Part shown: positions 40,430 to 50,424 of the stretch, in pieces | Position numbering within the stretch: the stretch's first letter is position 1 | Layout: the number at the start of each line of letters is the position of its first letter | NCBI GenBank assembly: GCA_019802505.1 | Contig: JAFMOC010000262.1 | Coordinates: 539,501-603,500 of the forward strand | Source of the DNA: Corydoras sp. C115 | Taxonomy: Eukaryota > Chordata > Actinopteri > Siluriformes > Callichthyidae | Direction of reading: 5' to 3' | Length of the DNA: 64,000 bases | Notes under the pieces: model-generated | What the model was told of the DNA's origin: nothing | Seen by the model: the letters and a program-made list of their open reading frames with translations, nothing else | Databases searched by the model: none | Program-made: the position numbers and the translations under genes

Positions 40430-41566
40430 CTAAAGCCCGGTCATGGTGCAAAGGAGTGCAGGCTCCGTCACACATGTAGCTTGTGCAAAGGACAACATCC
40501 TACCTGTCTCCATGATAATAACTACAAAATGAAGGAAAATAAGTTGGAACACAAAGGAAATTCTATACAACACAGTGAATTGGAACCGACATCTGCTATG
40601 TCTCTCAATGTCACCATCCAGGGTCAGCCAGCAAACACCTCCATGATTGGGGTTTCCAATGAAAATGACCCATCCAAAGAGAAACTTTTGTATGCTCTCC
40701 TGGACACACAAAGCGACAACATTCATCGAACAAGATGTAAGTAGTGAACTACAACTAACTACCTACCCATTCATTCATTATCTCCTGCTTTATCCTCTAT
40801 TAGGGTCGCGGTGGGGTTCCCCATGCCCATCCAGGGGAGAACGTCTCGGGCGCTGGGCAGATAGACCTAGGACAGGGCGCCAATCCATCGCTGGGCACAC
40901 ACTCATTCACACAGACACACTCTATATGGGGCAATTTTTTTTGAGAATTCAATTAACTTGATCCATGTTTTTGGACTGTGGAAGGAAACCGGAGAACCCG
41001 GAGGAAACCCACGCAGACACGGGGAGAACATGGAAACTCCACTCAGATGGGGATTCGAACCGGGAATCCCTAGCCCTGAGAGGCGAACGTGCTAACCACT
41101 AAGCCACCGTGCCGCCACTACCTACCCAGTTAAGCGAAAACTTACTTCCATGATGGGTGAAAATATGGTCATCTGGCCTGCGTGTGAGGGGCTACAATTC
41201 CACTGTACACATCCGCCTACCCCCTGCATACACCAAAGACTGCATACCAGTGAACAGAGATCATATTCCAACAAAGGAAACGGCCAGGAGATAGCGCCAT
41301 CTGACCATGATAGCAGAACAAATACCACCACTGCTCAGTTGCAAGGTAGGGCTACTGATTGGCTACAATTGTCCAAAAATAGTTATAACAGGAAAAGATG
41401 ATGAACCCTTTGCTATTCTCACAGATTTAGGGTGGACAATTGTTGGCTGTTCTGCCCCTCATTTAAACCTACTACCTACCAGTCACTGCCATAGAGTAAA
41501 TGTTAAGGAGCTACCAGCTTTCACTCCAATGGATGTGCTCAGAATTCTAGAAACAGACTTCTGAGA
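40430..41566 (+). pseudogene. BEL/Pao second knuckle, protease and linker, split by a SINE
   Basis: CLKPGHGAKECRLRHTC and CSLCKGQHPTCLH are zinc knuckles. YALLDTQSD near 40688-40715 is the aspartic protease active site. A SINE (40770-41116) interrupts it with a 12-bp target duplication. Beyond it LLSCKVGLLIGYNCPK and ILTDLGWTIVGC continue toward RT, with a stop at 41562. Confidence 0.8.
40770..41116 (-). mobile_element. SINE (family 1) in BEL/Pao protease
   Basis: Flanked by perfect 12-bp duplications ACTACCTACCCA at 40758-40769 and 41117-41128. B-box-like GGTTCGAATCC on the minus strand near 41058. Confidence 0.93.
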
Positions 41567-41603
41567 CACACTGGAAAATGACAAAACTTTCTCTCAAGAG
41601 GAC

Positions 41604-42512
41604 TTGATTTTTCTTGGCAAGTTAAAGAAAAACAAATATGGGAATTATGAAATGCCCTTCCCGTTCAAAGAAAGACCCTGCTTACATTACAAGCAGCTTG
41701 CCATTTTAAGGTTTAATCACCTGAAAAGAAAGTTTACTGCCAATAAAAGGTACAAGGATGATTATGTGAAATACATGAAGGACACCATAGAAAGGGGTGA
41801 TGTTGAAGAAGTAATTACTAAAGGCACAGATGAAGAAAGGTGGTACATACTTCACCATGGTGTATACTATCCCAAAAAGCCCAAAAAGCTGAGAGTGGTA
41901 TTCAACTATTCTGCAAAGTACAAAGGAAGCAGTCTCAACGAACACCTTTTGTCAGGTCCACACATGACAAACAATTTGACAGGAGTACTCCTTCGTTTTC
42001 GACAACATCGCATAGCTTTGATGTGTGACATAGAAAAGATATTCCACCAGTTTCATGTCTCTGAGAATGACCGTGACCAATTACACTTCCTATTGTGGCA
42101 GAATGGCGACATAAATACACCTGTTCACGAATACAGAATAAAGGTTCATCTTTTTGGAGCCGTATCTTCACCCGGGTGTGCCAATTACGGATTAAAGCAG
42201 ATTGCCAAAGAATATAGCATCACGCACCCATTGGGGTCTCAGTTCATTGCCAGAGATTTTTACGTGGACGATGGAGTAGCCAGTGTCAAATCGGAAGAAA
42301 AGGCAATCCGTCTAGCAATGGAGGCACGTGAACTGTGCACAAAAGGGAAATATACGTTTGCATAAATTTGTGTTTAACAACTGTGATGTACTCCAGAGCA
42401 TCCCAGCATCAGAACATGCTACAGACATTAAAGCTAAGAGTCTCACATTCAACGATGCAGCATTAGAGAGAGCACTGGGAGTGCAATGGAACATAGAGTA
42501 TGATTGTTTCAC
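41604..42512 (+). pseudogene. BEL/Pao reverse transcriptase
   Basis: Open from 41604 to 42365 with RFNHLKRKF, KLRVVFNYSAKYKGSSLNEH, MCDIEKIFHQFHV, KVHLFGAVSSPGCANYGLK and the catalytic box FYVDDG near 42262. Both RT aspartate motifs are intact. A frameshift near 42350 leads to LHKFVFNNCDVLQSIP and VQWNIEYDCF, after which the piggyBac insertion at 42513 cuts the frame. Confidence 0.88.
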
Positions 42513-42605
42513 TTAACCCTTTAATGTTCTCACCAAGAAAAAAGCAAAGGAAAAATTATTTATTTCTTTTTTTTTTTATATGTTTGGGGCATTAATAAAA
42601 ACAAT

Positions 42606-42903
42606 TGCCTGTGGCACCTGTCCCTCGTTTGGTCCTCTGTTCCCCCATTTTCGTTGGTGTCCCATCACCAATTTTTATTAAATTCTATTTTGGATTTTAT
42701 CCCGGTGTTCTCTCTCTCCTTCCGCGTTCAACCACGTTTGCGGCGGTGCACATTGTCGCACTCGTGGGAGTGCTTCCGTGGACCGGCGCACGCTTTATTC
42801 TCCGCATGGTCGGTACCCGGGGAGCACTCACTAGGCGCGAGCGGTTGTACGCAATTCCTCCGCGTAGCCGCCCTCTCCCGGGGAAAGACGGACAGCTCTG
42901 ACA
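42606..42903. mobile_element. Unmatched segment in piggyBac copy 2, LTR-like ends
   Basis: 298 bp starting TGCCTGTGG and ending CTCTGACA, with AATAAAG on the minus strand (GAGAATAAAGCG). Copy 1 has about 20 bp of TGGTGTGG and T-run at this place. No target duplication was found, so insertion versus deletion is open. Confidence 0.4.
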
Positions 42904-43156
42904 TAAATAGACCCCCCAGTTTTCAAAATACACACCTCTACCAAACGGTTGAGATGGCAGTCTATGGTAAAACTAAGAACAAGAACCAGAACCAGAAATA
43001 CAAAAAAAATGTAAACAAAGGGCAATGACATGTTAACTCTTTGTTTTTTGACTTTTTAGAGAAGTGGGATGTGTCCAAGGTTGTCATATATTATCTGGTT
43101 GTGAGAGCTTTGGGATTTAATGTTCCCTCTGAGACATATTTGTAGTAAAATCAGAA

Positions 43157-43536
43157 CATCCATCCATCCATCCATTATCTTCCTCTTTATCCTATATTAG
43201 GGTTGCGACGGGGGGGGGGGGGGTGTTCCCCATGTCCATCCAGGGGAGAACGTTTCGGGTGCTGAGCAGATACACCCAGGACAGGGGGGAAATCCATCAC
43301 TGGGCACACACTCACTCACACAGACATACACACAAACACACTCTATATGGGGCAATTTGGAGAATTCAATTGACCTTGATCCATGTTTTTGGACTCTGGG
43401 AGGAAACTGCAGAACCTGGAAGAAACCCACGTGGACACAGGGACAACATGGACCTCCACCCAGATTGGGATTTGAACCAGGAATCCCTAGCGCTGAAAGG
43501 AGAACATGCTTAACCACTAAGCCACTGTGTCACCCC
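43157..43536 (-). mobile_element. SINE (family 1) inside piggyBac copy 2
   Basis: Perfect 10-bp duplications AAAATCAGAA at 43147-43156 and 43537-43546. Same insertion event as 33862-34235. Confidence 0.92.
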
Positions 43537-43709
43537 AAAATCAGAAAATTTTAACAATAATAAAATAAAACATTAACAAATAGTAACAATAACAATAAAA
43601 AGCAATAATAAAGTGCAATAACATGCTAACTTTGTTAACTTTTGTGCCTTTTTCGAAATACTCTTGTGTGATGTACAACAACACTAATGGTTTTTTAGCA
43701 TTGGATCCA

Positions 43710-44150
43710 GTTTATTTCTTGTGGTATGCTATGAAGCATTGCTGGTTTGCATTAAGACATTGCATTAGCTTTGCCAAAGATTGCTCTTCAATCTCTTGTG
43801 GACTAGTTTTGATTGGTTCCCTTAACTCTTGAGCAGAATACAGGTTGGTCTGTTGCGCAATATGTTTAATCATATTGTCAGTGAAGAGTGTTTTGAAGTA
43901 CTGGAATGTCTTCACATCATCAAGGGGCTCAAATCTTGAATCAGGAACCTGCCTTTGTTTAGGCCTATGGGTGAAGTAGGGTTACTTGTGTCCTCTGGCT
44001 CCTCTAGGGAAATTGTTTTCAGGGAGTTTTTCCTCTTTCATCTTTTTCTTAGGGGGTGGCTGTTTAGAAGATGAACTTGTTGAGACTATGTCCTCATCAT
44101 CCATTGACTCAAAAGATGTTTCTCCAGAATCTACTGTTTGGATAGACTAA
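43710..44150 (-). pseudogene. piggyBac transposase N-terminal fragment, copy 2
   Basis: The minus strand reads FQYFKTLFTDNMIKHIAQQT and NLYSAQELREPIKTSPQEIE, with the Lys-rich stretch and acidic part upstream. It breaks off at the same place as copy 1. Confidence 0.8.
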
Positions 44151-44944
44151 AAAAACATATAGATAATCTGTAGATCCTCTATTTTATAATCGTAATCACT
44201 CAGATCAACATCAGACTCAACATCAGACAGAATGTGGTCTTGGACCTTTAAATATTTTTGTGTCCATCTATTATTTGCAAAAAAAATAAAATAAATAATT
44301 TAAAATGAATAATAATAATAATAATAAAATAAGGGATAATAAATAAGGAAAAAAATAGCATACAATTTGTTGAAAAATGAACCACTTTCCCTGTATGTGT
44401 CAAAATTTGTGAAATAAATAGATTTAAATATATTGCATGTAATAACAATAAATGTGTTACAAAAACAAAATGATCAGAGATTTTTAATTCAAACCAAAAA
44501 GTTAGTTGTAATTACTATAGCTAAGCATACTGTATCTACTTTTAACCTAAACGGCCATCTCAACCGTTTGGTTGAGATGGTTTTTAAAAAACTATTTGAC
44601 CCTTATAAAACATATTTTTGCTGTAAAAAGTTACATAATTCTGATAATTAAAGCCTCTCAAACTACACTATGCAAAGAAAATATGCTTATCTTTGAAAAT
44701 TCGGCCAAAATACGTCCGAATGTGTGGCTTGTTTTGCTGGTTCACCTCCTTTATGGAGGTGAACTTAAACGTCATACTACTAAAAGACAAAGTGACCCCT
44801 AGTGAATTTTTCTTGCATAACATGTCTCTACCGAATGGTAGCTACGGCACAATCAGGTTGAATTAAGTTTAACAACGTTTTCAATAAGATATAGTGACTG
44901 AAGTGTGTTCAAACAAACGGTTGAGCAGGACGTTAAAGGGTTAA

Positions 44945-45847
44945 GTGTGACAAGGTCACATTTAAATATCATCCAGCAACGCGACGTGGCATCTTGTCAT
45001 CTGTTGCTTTTGTGTATGACCCACTTGGCCTCATAGTGCCTTATCTATTCAATGGTAAAAGGGTTTTACAAGAAATGTGCCACAAAGGAACAGGATGGGA
45101 CAATCTAATTCCAGAAAGGTTAAGGTCACGGTGGGAGAAATAGCAAGATGACCTGATGAAATTGGAAGACATACAAATCGCTCGCTGCTACCAGCCAGAT
45201 GGTTTTGGAAAGTTAATAAAGGCGGAATTCCATCATTTCTCAGATGCCAGTACTACTGGTTATGGACAATGCACTTATCTGGGACTGATTAATGAAAGAG
45301 GAGATTTTCATTATACTCTTGTCTTGGGAAAGGCACGAGTCGCAGCGCTAAAGATAACAACTATACCCAGGTTACATAGAACTTACCGCAGATGTAGTCT
45401 CTGTAACAGTAAGTAGAATGTTAAAAGAAGAATTAGGTTATTCAAACATGGAGGAATTTTACTGGACAGACTCAAAGGTCGTTTAACAATGATGCCCGCC
45501 GCTTTCACACCTTTGTGGCGATTAGGGTGCAGAAAATCTGTCATGCCTCAAACCCCAAGCAGTGGTTTTATGTTCCAACTAATGTCAATCCAGCTGAATG
45601 CGCTTCAAGGGGAACAACAGTAGATGAGTTGCTTTCGTGTAATTGGTTTACTGGCCCTGACTTTTTATGGAAAATGAAAATAGAAATGCCAGCAGAAATG
45701 CCTTTAGAGCTACACGTAGGAGACCCAAAAGTTAAAAAGGTACAGACTTTCAAGACCGAAACCTCAGTGCAATCAAACCTTGTAGGCAGACTTTGTAAGT
45801 TTTCTTCTTGGTCCCAGGCTACCAGGGCAGTAGCGCATCTTCAATGA
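44945..45847 (+). pseudogene. BEL/Pao RNase H
   Basis: LSSVAxVYDPLGL-like sequence near 44998-45030 (frame-broken), then KAEFHHFSDASTTGYGQCTY (first RNase H aspartate) and KARVAALKIT. A frameshift leads to EEFYWTDSKVV near 45450, then CHASNPKQWFYVPTNVNPAE and WFTGPDFLWK. Several frame changes. Confidence 0.83.
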
Positions 45848-45849
45848 CG

Positions 45850-46254
45850 TGCTAGAAAGGATAAAACTAATTCCCTCTCAACAGTTAGTGAAAGGCAAAA
45901 TGCAGAGCAACACATCATCAAAGACCTACAGAACCAAGAATATCAAGAAGAAATAAGCTTACTGATAAGGGGACATCAGCTTCCAAAGCACAACAAGCTA
46001 CATTTCCTGGATGTTTTCCTGGACTCAGAGGGTGTGCTTAGGGTGGAAGGCAGACTCAGTCATTCATCTTTCCCCACCTCATTCAAATACCCCATAGTCT
46101 TACCACAAGGACACCACATAACAAACCTCATTATTGCCCATTTCCATGAAAGGGTGAAACATCAGGGTAAAGGCTTTATCAGCAATGAGATAAGGGCTAA
46201 TGGTTACTGGATCTGTGGATTGAGCAGAGCAGTTGCAACATGCATTCGGCTGAG
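45850..46254 (+). pseudogene. BEL/Pao integrase zinc-binding domain
   Basis: LLIRGHQLPKHNKLHFLDVF, GVLRVEGRLSHS and then IIAHFHERVKHQGKGF and NEIRANGYWICGLSRAVATC: the His pair (HxxxxH) of the H2C2 integrase finger is visible. A solo LTR interrupts it just before the second Cys pair. Confidence 0.85.
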
Positions 46255-46260
46255 AAGGCC

Positions 46261-46737
46261 TGTTGAAAGTGAAGGGATACAATTTTATATTTATAGACAG
46301 AAGTACTTCATGTTCAAGGGAATGAGCGCATTCGATAACTAGATGGGGCAATCTGGCCGGCATTTGCCCAAGGCCTAGATATTTCATGAACCTAGAGACA
46401 TCTGGTGTCTGGCTCAAGGGCAACCGAGCTGTATCAAACTCCCCCAGATAAGGGATAGAACTCCTTCGACAAGTTGTTTCAGAATAAGCAGAAAGAGGGA
46501 TGGTCTTTCAATAAATAGAGTCCGCAACTGGACTTCGGGGCTCTGTCTTGGTGGGACCGATGTGGTGCTGGAATCAGAGTCGGATCGCAATCTTGGGCTT
46601 GTCTTGGACGAACACACTGCTTTGACTGGATTGGTCGTAAATAAACCGCTTGATTCGAATAACTCTGAAATCATTTGTACTGTGCTTTTTGACACCTTCA
46701 AAATTGGTTCATTGAATAAATTTCAGATTTCCTAACA
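46261..46737 (+). mobile_element. Solo LTR (477 bp) in BEL/Pao integrase
   Basis: Starts TGTTGAAAG, ends CCTAACA. Flanks AAGGCC (46255-46260) and AAAGCC (46738-46743) form a near-perfect duplication. AATAAA near 46715. BEL integrase sequence continues past it (MSDLPVERIEPSSPFTYCG). Confidence 0.8.
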
Positions 46738-46749
46738 AAAGCCAAAAAA

Positions 46750-46990
46750 TGAGTGACCTTCCAGTAGAAAGAATAGAACCCTCGTCGCCATTTACATATT
46801 GTGGCATGGACTGTTTTGGCCCCCTTTTGAACTAAATAGGGTAGAAAACAACAAAAATATATGGATTTGTGAGACGAGTTAAAGTCCTGCTGGGAGTAAG
46901 AGAACTAAATGACAAGGGGGAACGCACCAGCAAACTTTCTTTAGTAGAACGCCCAGTTCAGAAATTAGTTCTGTTAGTAGAGGCAGTTTA
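46750..46990 (+). pseudogene. BEL/Pao integrase remnant and C-terminal domain
   Basis: DLPVERIEPSSPFTYCGMDC is the start of the integrase core; it breaks at GPLLN with a stop. RVKVLLGVRELNDKGERTSK and LVERPVQKLVLLVEAV is the conserved C-terminal domain of BEL/Pao (DUF5641-like). The catalytic core in between is deleted. Confidence 0.82.
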
Positions 46991-47079
46991 AGCACTATGC
47001 AGTTGGAAGCTGTAATATAGTTTTTATTGTAATATACTGTAAATGTTCAAAGGGTTATTTTCTATGTGGAAATTAAATG

Positions 47080-47081
<2 letters not shown>

Positions 47082-47151
<70 letters not shown>

Positions 47152-47156
47152 CAAAA

Positions 47157-47190
<34 letters not shown>
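47082..47190. repeat. (TA)n with A-run
   Basis: TA tract with a central ATTACAAAAAAAAAAAAA block. Confidence 0.9.
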
Positions 47191-47195
<5 letters not shown>

Positions 47196-47289
47196 ACTTA
47201 CCAACGTGTTTCCTGAAATTGAACGATGAAATATTGTAGCCTGAAATGTCCACAAGTTTTGGCAGACACAGCTCACAGTGCATGATATA

Positions 47290-48925
47290 CAATGCATCCG
47301 GAAAGTATTCACAGCGCTTCACTTTTTCCACATTTTCTTACGTTACAGCCTTATTCCAAATTGTATTACATTTATCTCTTTCCTTAAAATTCTACACAAA
47401 ATACCCCATTATGACCATGTGAAAAAAGTTTTCTTCCGAGTTTTGAAAATTTATTAAAAATAAAAAACTAAGAAATCACATTTACATAAGTATTCACAGC
47501 CTTCGCCATGAAGCTCAAAACTGAGCTCAGGTGCATCCTGTTTCCACTGATCATCCTTGAGATGTTTCTACAGCTTAAATGGAGTCCACCTGTGGTAAAT
47601 CCAGTTGATTGGACATGATTTGGAAAGGCACACACCTGTCTATATAAGGTCCCACAGTTGACTGCATGTCAGAGGGCAAACACGAAGCATGAAGTCAAAG
47701 GAATTGTCTATAAACCTCCGAGACAAAATTGTCTCGAGGCACAAATCTGGGGAAGGATATAGAAAAATTTCTGCTGCTTTGAAGGTCCCAATGAGCACAG
47801 TGGCCTCCATCATTCGTAAATGGAAGAAGTTTGGAACCACCAGGACTGTTCCTAGAGCTGGCCGGCCGTCTAAATTGAGCGATCGGGGGAGAAGGGCCTT
47901 GGTCAGGGAGTTGACCAGAACCCGATGATTACTCTGTCAGAGCTCCAGCATTCCTCTGTGGAGAGAGGACAACCTTGCAGAGGGACAACCATCTCTGCAG
48001 CAATCCAACAATCAGGCCTGTATGGCAGAGTGGCCAGGCAAAATCCACTACTTAGTAAATGGCACAAGGCAGCCTGTTTGGAATTTGCCAAAAGGCACCT
48101 GAAGGACTCTCAGACCATAAGAAACAAAATTCTCTGGTCTGATGAGACAAAGATTGAACTATTTGGTGTGAATGCCAGGCGTCATGTTTGGAGGAAACCA
48201 GGCACTGCTCATCACGAGGCCAATACCATCCCTACAGTCAAGCATGGTTGTGGCAGCATCATGCTATGGGGATGTTTTTCAGCAGCAGGAACTGGCAGAC
48301 TAGTCAGGATAGAGGAAAAGATGAATGCAGCAATGTACAGAGACATCCTGGATGAAAACTTGCTCCAGAGCGCTCTTGACCTCATGCTGGGGCGACGGTT
48401 CATTTTTCAGCAGTACAACGACCCGAAGCACACAGCCAAGATCTTAAAGGAGTGGCTTCAGGACCACTCTGTGAATGTTCTGGAGTGGCCCAGCCAGAAC
48501 CCAGACTTGAATCAGATTGAACATCTCTGGAGAGATCTGAAAATGGCTGTGCACAGACGTCTCCCATCCAACCTGATGGAGCTTCAAAGGTACTGCAAAG
48601 AAGAATGGGCAAAACTGCCTAAAGATAGGTGTGCTAAGCTTGTTGCATCATATTCAAAAAGACTTGAGGCTGTAGTTGCTGCCAAAGGTGGTTATACAAA
48701 GTATTAAGCAAAGGCTGTGAATACTTATGTAAATGTGATTTCTTTATTTTTTTTATTTTAATAAATTTACAAAACTCTCAAGAAAACTGTTTTCACATGG
48801 TCATAATGGGGTATTTTGTGTAGAATTTAGAGGAAAGAGATTAATTTAATACAACTTGAAATAAGGCTGTAACGTAAGAAAATGTGGAAAAAGTGAAGCG
48901 CTGTGAATACTTTCCGGATGCACTG
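47290..48925 (+). mobile_element. Tc1-like DNA transposon (1636 bp)
   Basis: Left end CAATGCATCCGGAAAGTATT, right end AATACTTTCCGGATGCACTG, TA at 47288-47289 and 48926-48927. Long subterminal inverted repeats (CACTTTTTCCACATTTTCTT and complement). Transposase is on the + strand with one frameshift and one active-site change. Confidence 0.95.
47689..48707 (+). pseudogene. Tc1 transposase, frameshift and D-to-Y at catalytic site
   Basis: Starts MKSKELSINLRDKI with paired helix-turn-helix motifs (GYRKISAALKVPMSTVASII; AGRPSKLSDRGRRALVREL). A missing base near 47916-47922 shifts the frame from 47928 into the second frame (from 47925). The catalytic part has ILWSDETKIE (first D), SQNPDLNQIEHLWRDLK (E), but FQQYNDPKHT where the family has D in place of Y (codon TAC, 48412-48414). 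So it would be inactive even if the frame were whole. It ends AKGGYTKY, the usual Tc1 terminus. Confidence 0.92.
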
Positions 48926-49036
48926 TAACTGTTCTTTTTAGAAGATTGTAAGTTGAACATTGCTTGTATGTGAGGCCAGGGGTGCTCTGAATAATTTTCA
49001 CCAGCTTCTTTTGTCGCCATACATTTTGCTACCATT

Positions 49037-49261
49037 CGTCATCCACTCAAGGAGGATGAGTCCCTCACTGAGCCTTGGTCCTCCCAAGGTTTCTTCCTTA
49101 AAATAACAACATAACAGGGAGTTTTTTCTTGCCACTGTTGCTTTGGCTTGCTCTTTGGGGGTTTAAAGGCTTTTAACTCTGTAAAGCTGCTTTGTGACAA
49201 TGTGCTGTTGTAAAAATCACTATTTAAATAAATTATTTGAACTTACTCGAACTTGAACTTG
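49037..49261 (+). mobile_element. LINE 3' end fragment, Rex/L2-like
   Basis: CCTTGGTCCTCCCAAGGTTT, CTTGCCACTGTTGCTTTGGC, AGCTGCTTTGTGACAATGTG, then ACTTGAACTTG tail. The same 3' end occurs on the minus strand at 60378 onward, where it is joined to reverse transcriptase. Confidence 0.82.
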
Positions 49262-49754
49262 TCTTTAAAATGGGTCTGGCGGAGAATATCTTACCCGGCC
49301 CACAAAAAGTTTATGTGTAGTCACACATAGTCGGGTGACAAGTAGTCTTTCTGCTGTAAAAACTAATTATTTACAAAACTAAAGTAAGAGTAGCGCACAG
49401 TGCAAACCCCAATGTCACAGAGTAAAAATCACATTCCTACCCACCTTTGCTCATTTTTAACAGTAAGGATGGGTATTATTTATAAGGGTCGTATGTTCAA
49501 ATCCCCCTTTTGACAGATTTTTTTGGTTCTTCTACATTTACATTTAGTCATTTGTTGGGAGGAAGTTATTTCACAAAGCAGGTGATTAGCTGTGTTTTTC
49601 GTATGAATACAGAGGCTAAGCAGTCATGAGCACAGAAGCTTGCAGCAACCTCCATTAGGTTGTTTGTCTGGTTTCTCTTATTAAATAATTTTTTACTTTA
49701 ACTGTTCAGATGTTGTCATCTGATTATTTAAATTAAAATTAAATTAAATTAAAT
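49262..49754. other. hAT right end and flank
   Basis: 49262-49449 is hAT non-coding terminus. 49458-49540 continues the AACAGT(C/A)AGGAT-bearing region of 29563-30059. The rest is AT-rich with no gene. Confidence 0.6.
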
Positions 49755-49948
49755 TGGGTCATTTATTGGACGCTTTTATCCAAAGCGACTTACAAGGTGA
49801 GAACAGGGTTAATCACAACATCCCTGGAGCAATAAGGGTTAAGGGACTTGCTCAAGGACCCACACTGGTAACTTCAGTGGACCTGGGATTTGAACCCCCA
49901 ACCTTCAGATTGATAGCCCAACATCCTGACCACTGAGCTAACCCGCCA
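49755..49948 (-). mobile_element. tRNA-derived SINE (family 2)
   Basis: On the minus strand: GCTCAGTGGTCAGGATG (A box), GGTTGGGGGTTCAAATCCC (B box), then AGTCGCTTTGGATAAAAGCG. Confidence 0.85.
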
Positions 49949-50424
49949 CATATAGAATTATTTAATTTATTTTACTAACACATTGTTTATTATTTATTTC
50001 ACTAGTACATTGTCCAAAAGTAGCTTTATAATTCCACGACCAAAATCCCCAAAGTGCAAATTGAGTCCACAGTGGCTTGCTTATTGTATTCTGCACTGTG
50101 TGATTGCATTATCAAAATGACATGTAAAGGATCATCATGGAAAAGAAAACCGGGTCTGCACAGTCGAATATGGAAATACATTTTTAATGTTTAGTAAAAA
50201 AACATCCGGGAACTGCAGCGAGTACAATAATAATCTTATAACAAAACTGCATAACACATACAACTTTCCTAAGACTGCCATTCTAATAAAAAGGATACAG
50301 ACAACTTGGAAATTTAAGTAAACCTTGGGGTTTTATCATTATCATGTGTGGATGCAGCCAGTATTTCAGGTGAGGAAAGGTATTTATCACACTGGGTTTT
50401 AGAATCTGCCATAGTTACAAAACT
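49949..50424. other. Unassigned sequence
   Basis: AT-rich; no gene or repeat border recognised. Confidence 0.4.

Larger units (their letters stand above)
42517..44940 (-). mobile_element. piggyBac-like transposon, copy 2 (inverted)
   Basis: TTAA duplications at 42513-42516 and 44941-44944, ends CCCTTTAA and TTAAAGGG. It matches copy 1 along its length in reverse orientation, shares its SINE, lacks the family A LTR element (empty site near 43027: GGGCAATGACATG), and carries a 298-bp segment (42606-42903) that copy 1 lacks. It sits in the BEL/Pao element between RT and RNase H. Confidence 0.92.
38225..47081 (+). mobile_element. BEL/Pao LTR retrotransposon with nested insertions
   Basis: Coding order is gag with coiled coil, zinc knuckles, protease, RT, RNase H, integrase zinc finger and a C-terminal domain: the BEL/Pao order, and RT and integrase motifs are of that family. 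Inserted in it are a SINE (40770-41116), a piggyBac (42517-44940) and a solo LTR (46261-46737). The catalytic core of integrase is deleted. A candidate 5' LTR is 38225 to about 38600 (AATAAA cluster near 38540, ending CTGTTACA), but the 3' LTR is not resolved, so the borders are approximate. Confidence 0.82.
47202..49035 (-). pseudogene. hAT transposase N-terminus (BED finger), split by Tc1
   Basis: From 49035 the minus strand reads MVAKCMATKEAGENYSEHPW, PHIQAMFNLQSSKKNS; after skipping the Tc1 at 47290-48925 it continues HCELCLPKLVDISGYN and SSFNFRKHVG. The Cys pair (CELC) and the His of RKHV are those of a hAT BED zinc finger. A splice donor GTAAGT follows at 47201. The Tc1 landed at a TA just before the Cys pair. 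The start Met lies right next to a LINE fragment, so the original start may be lost. Confidence 0.82.
30060..49449 (-). mobile_element. hAT transposon expanded to 19.4 kb by nested insertions
   Basis: The left end starts CAGAGGTGGGTAG (30060) and the right end closes with CTACCCACCTTTG (49437-49449), inverted copies differing at one base. Perfect 8-bp duplications CTCATTTT flank them at 30052-30059 and 49450-49457. Two pieces of hAT transposase lie inside on the minus strand in the right order: a BED-type zinc finger (49035-47202) and the C-terminal dimerisation domain (38095-37873). Removing Gypsy 2, the BEL/Pao element, the Tc1 and the LINE fragment would leave an element of a few kb, normal for hAT. 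Confidence 0.85.
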
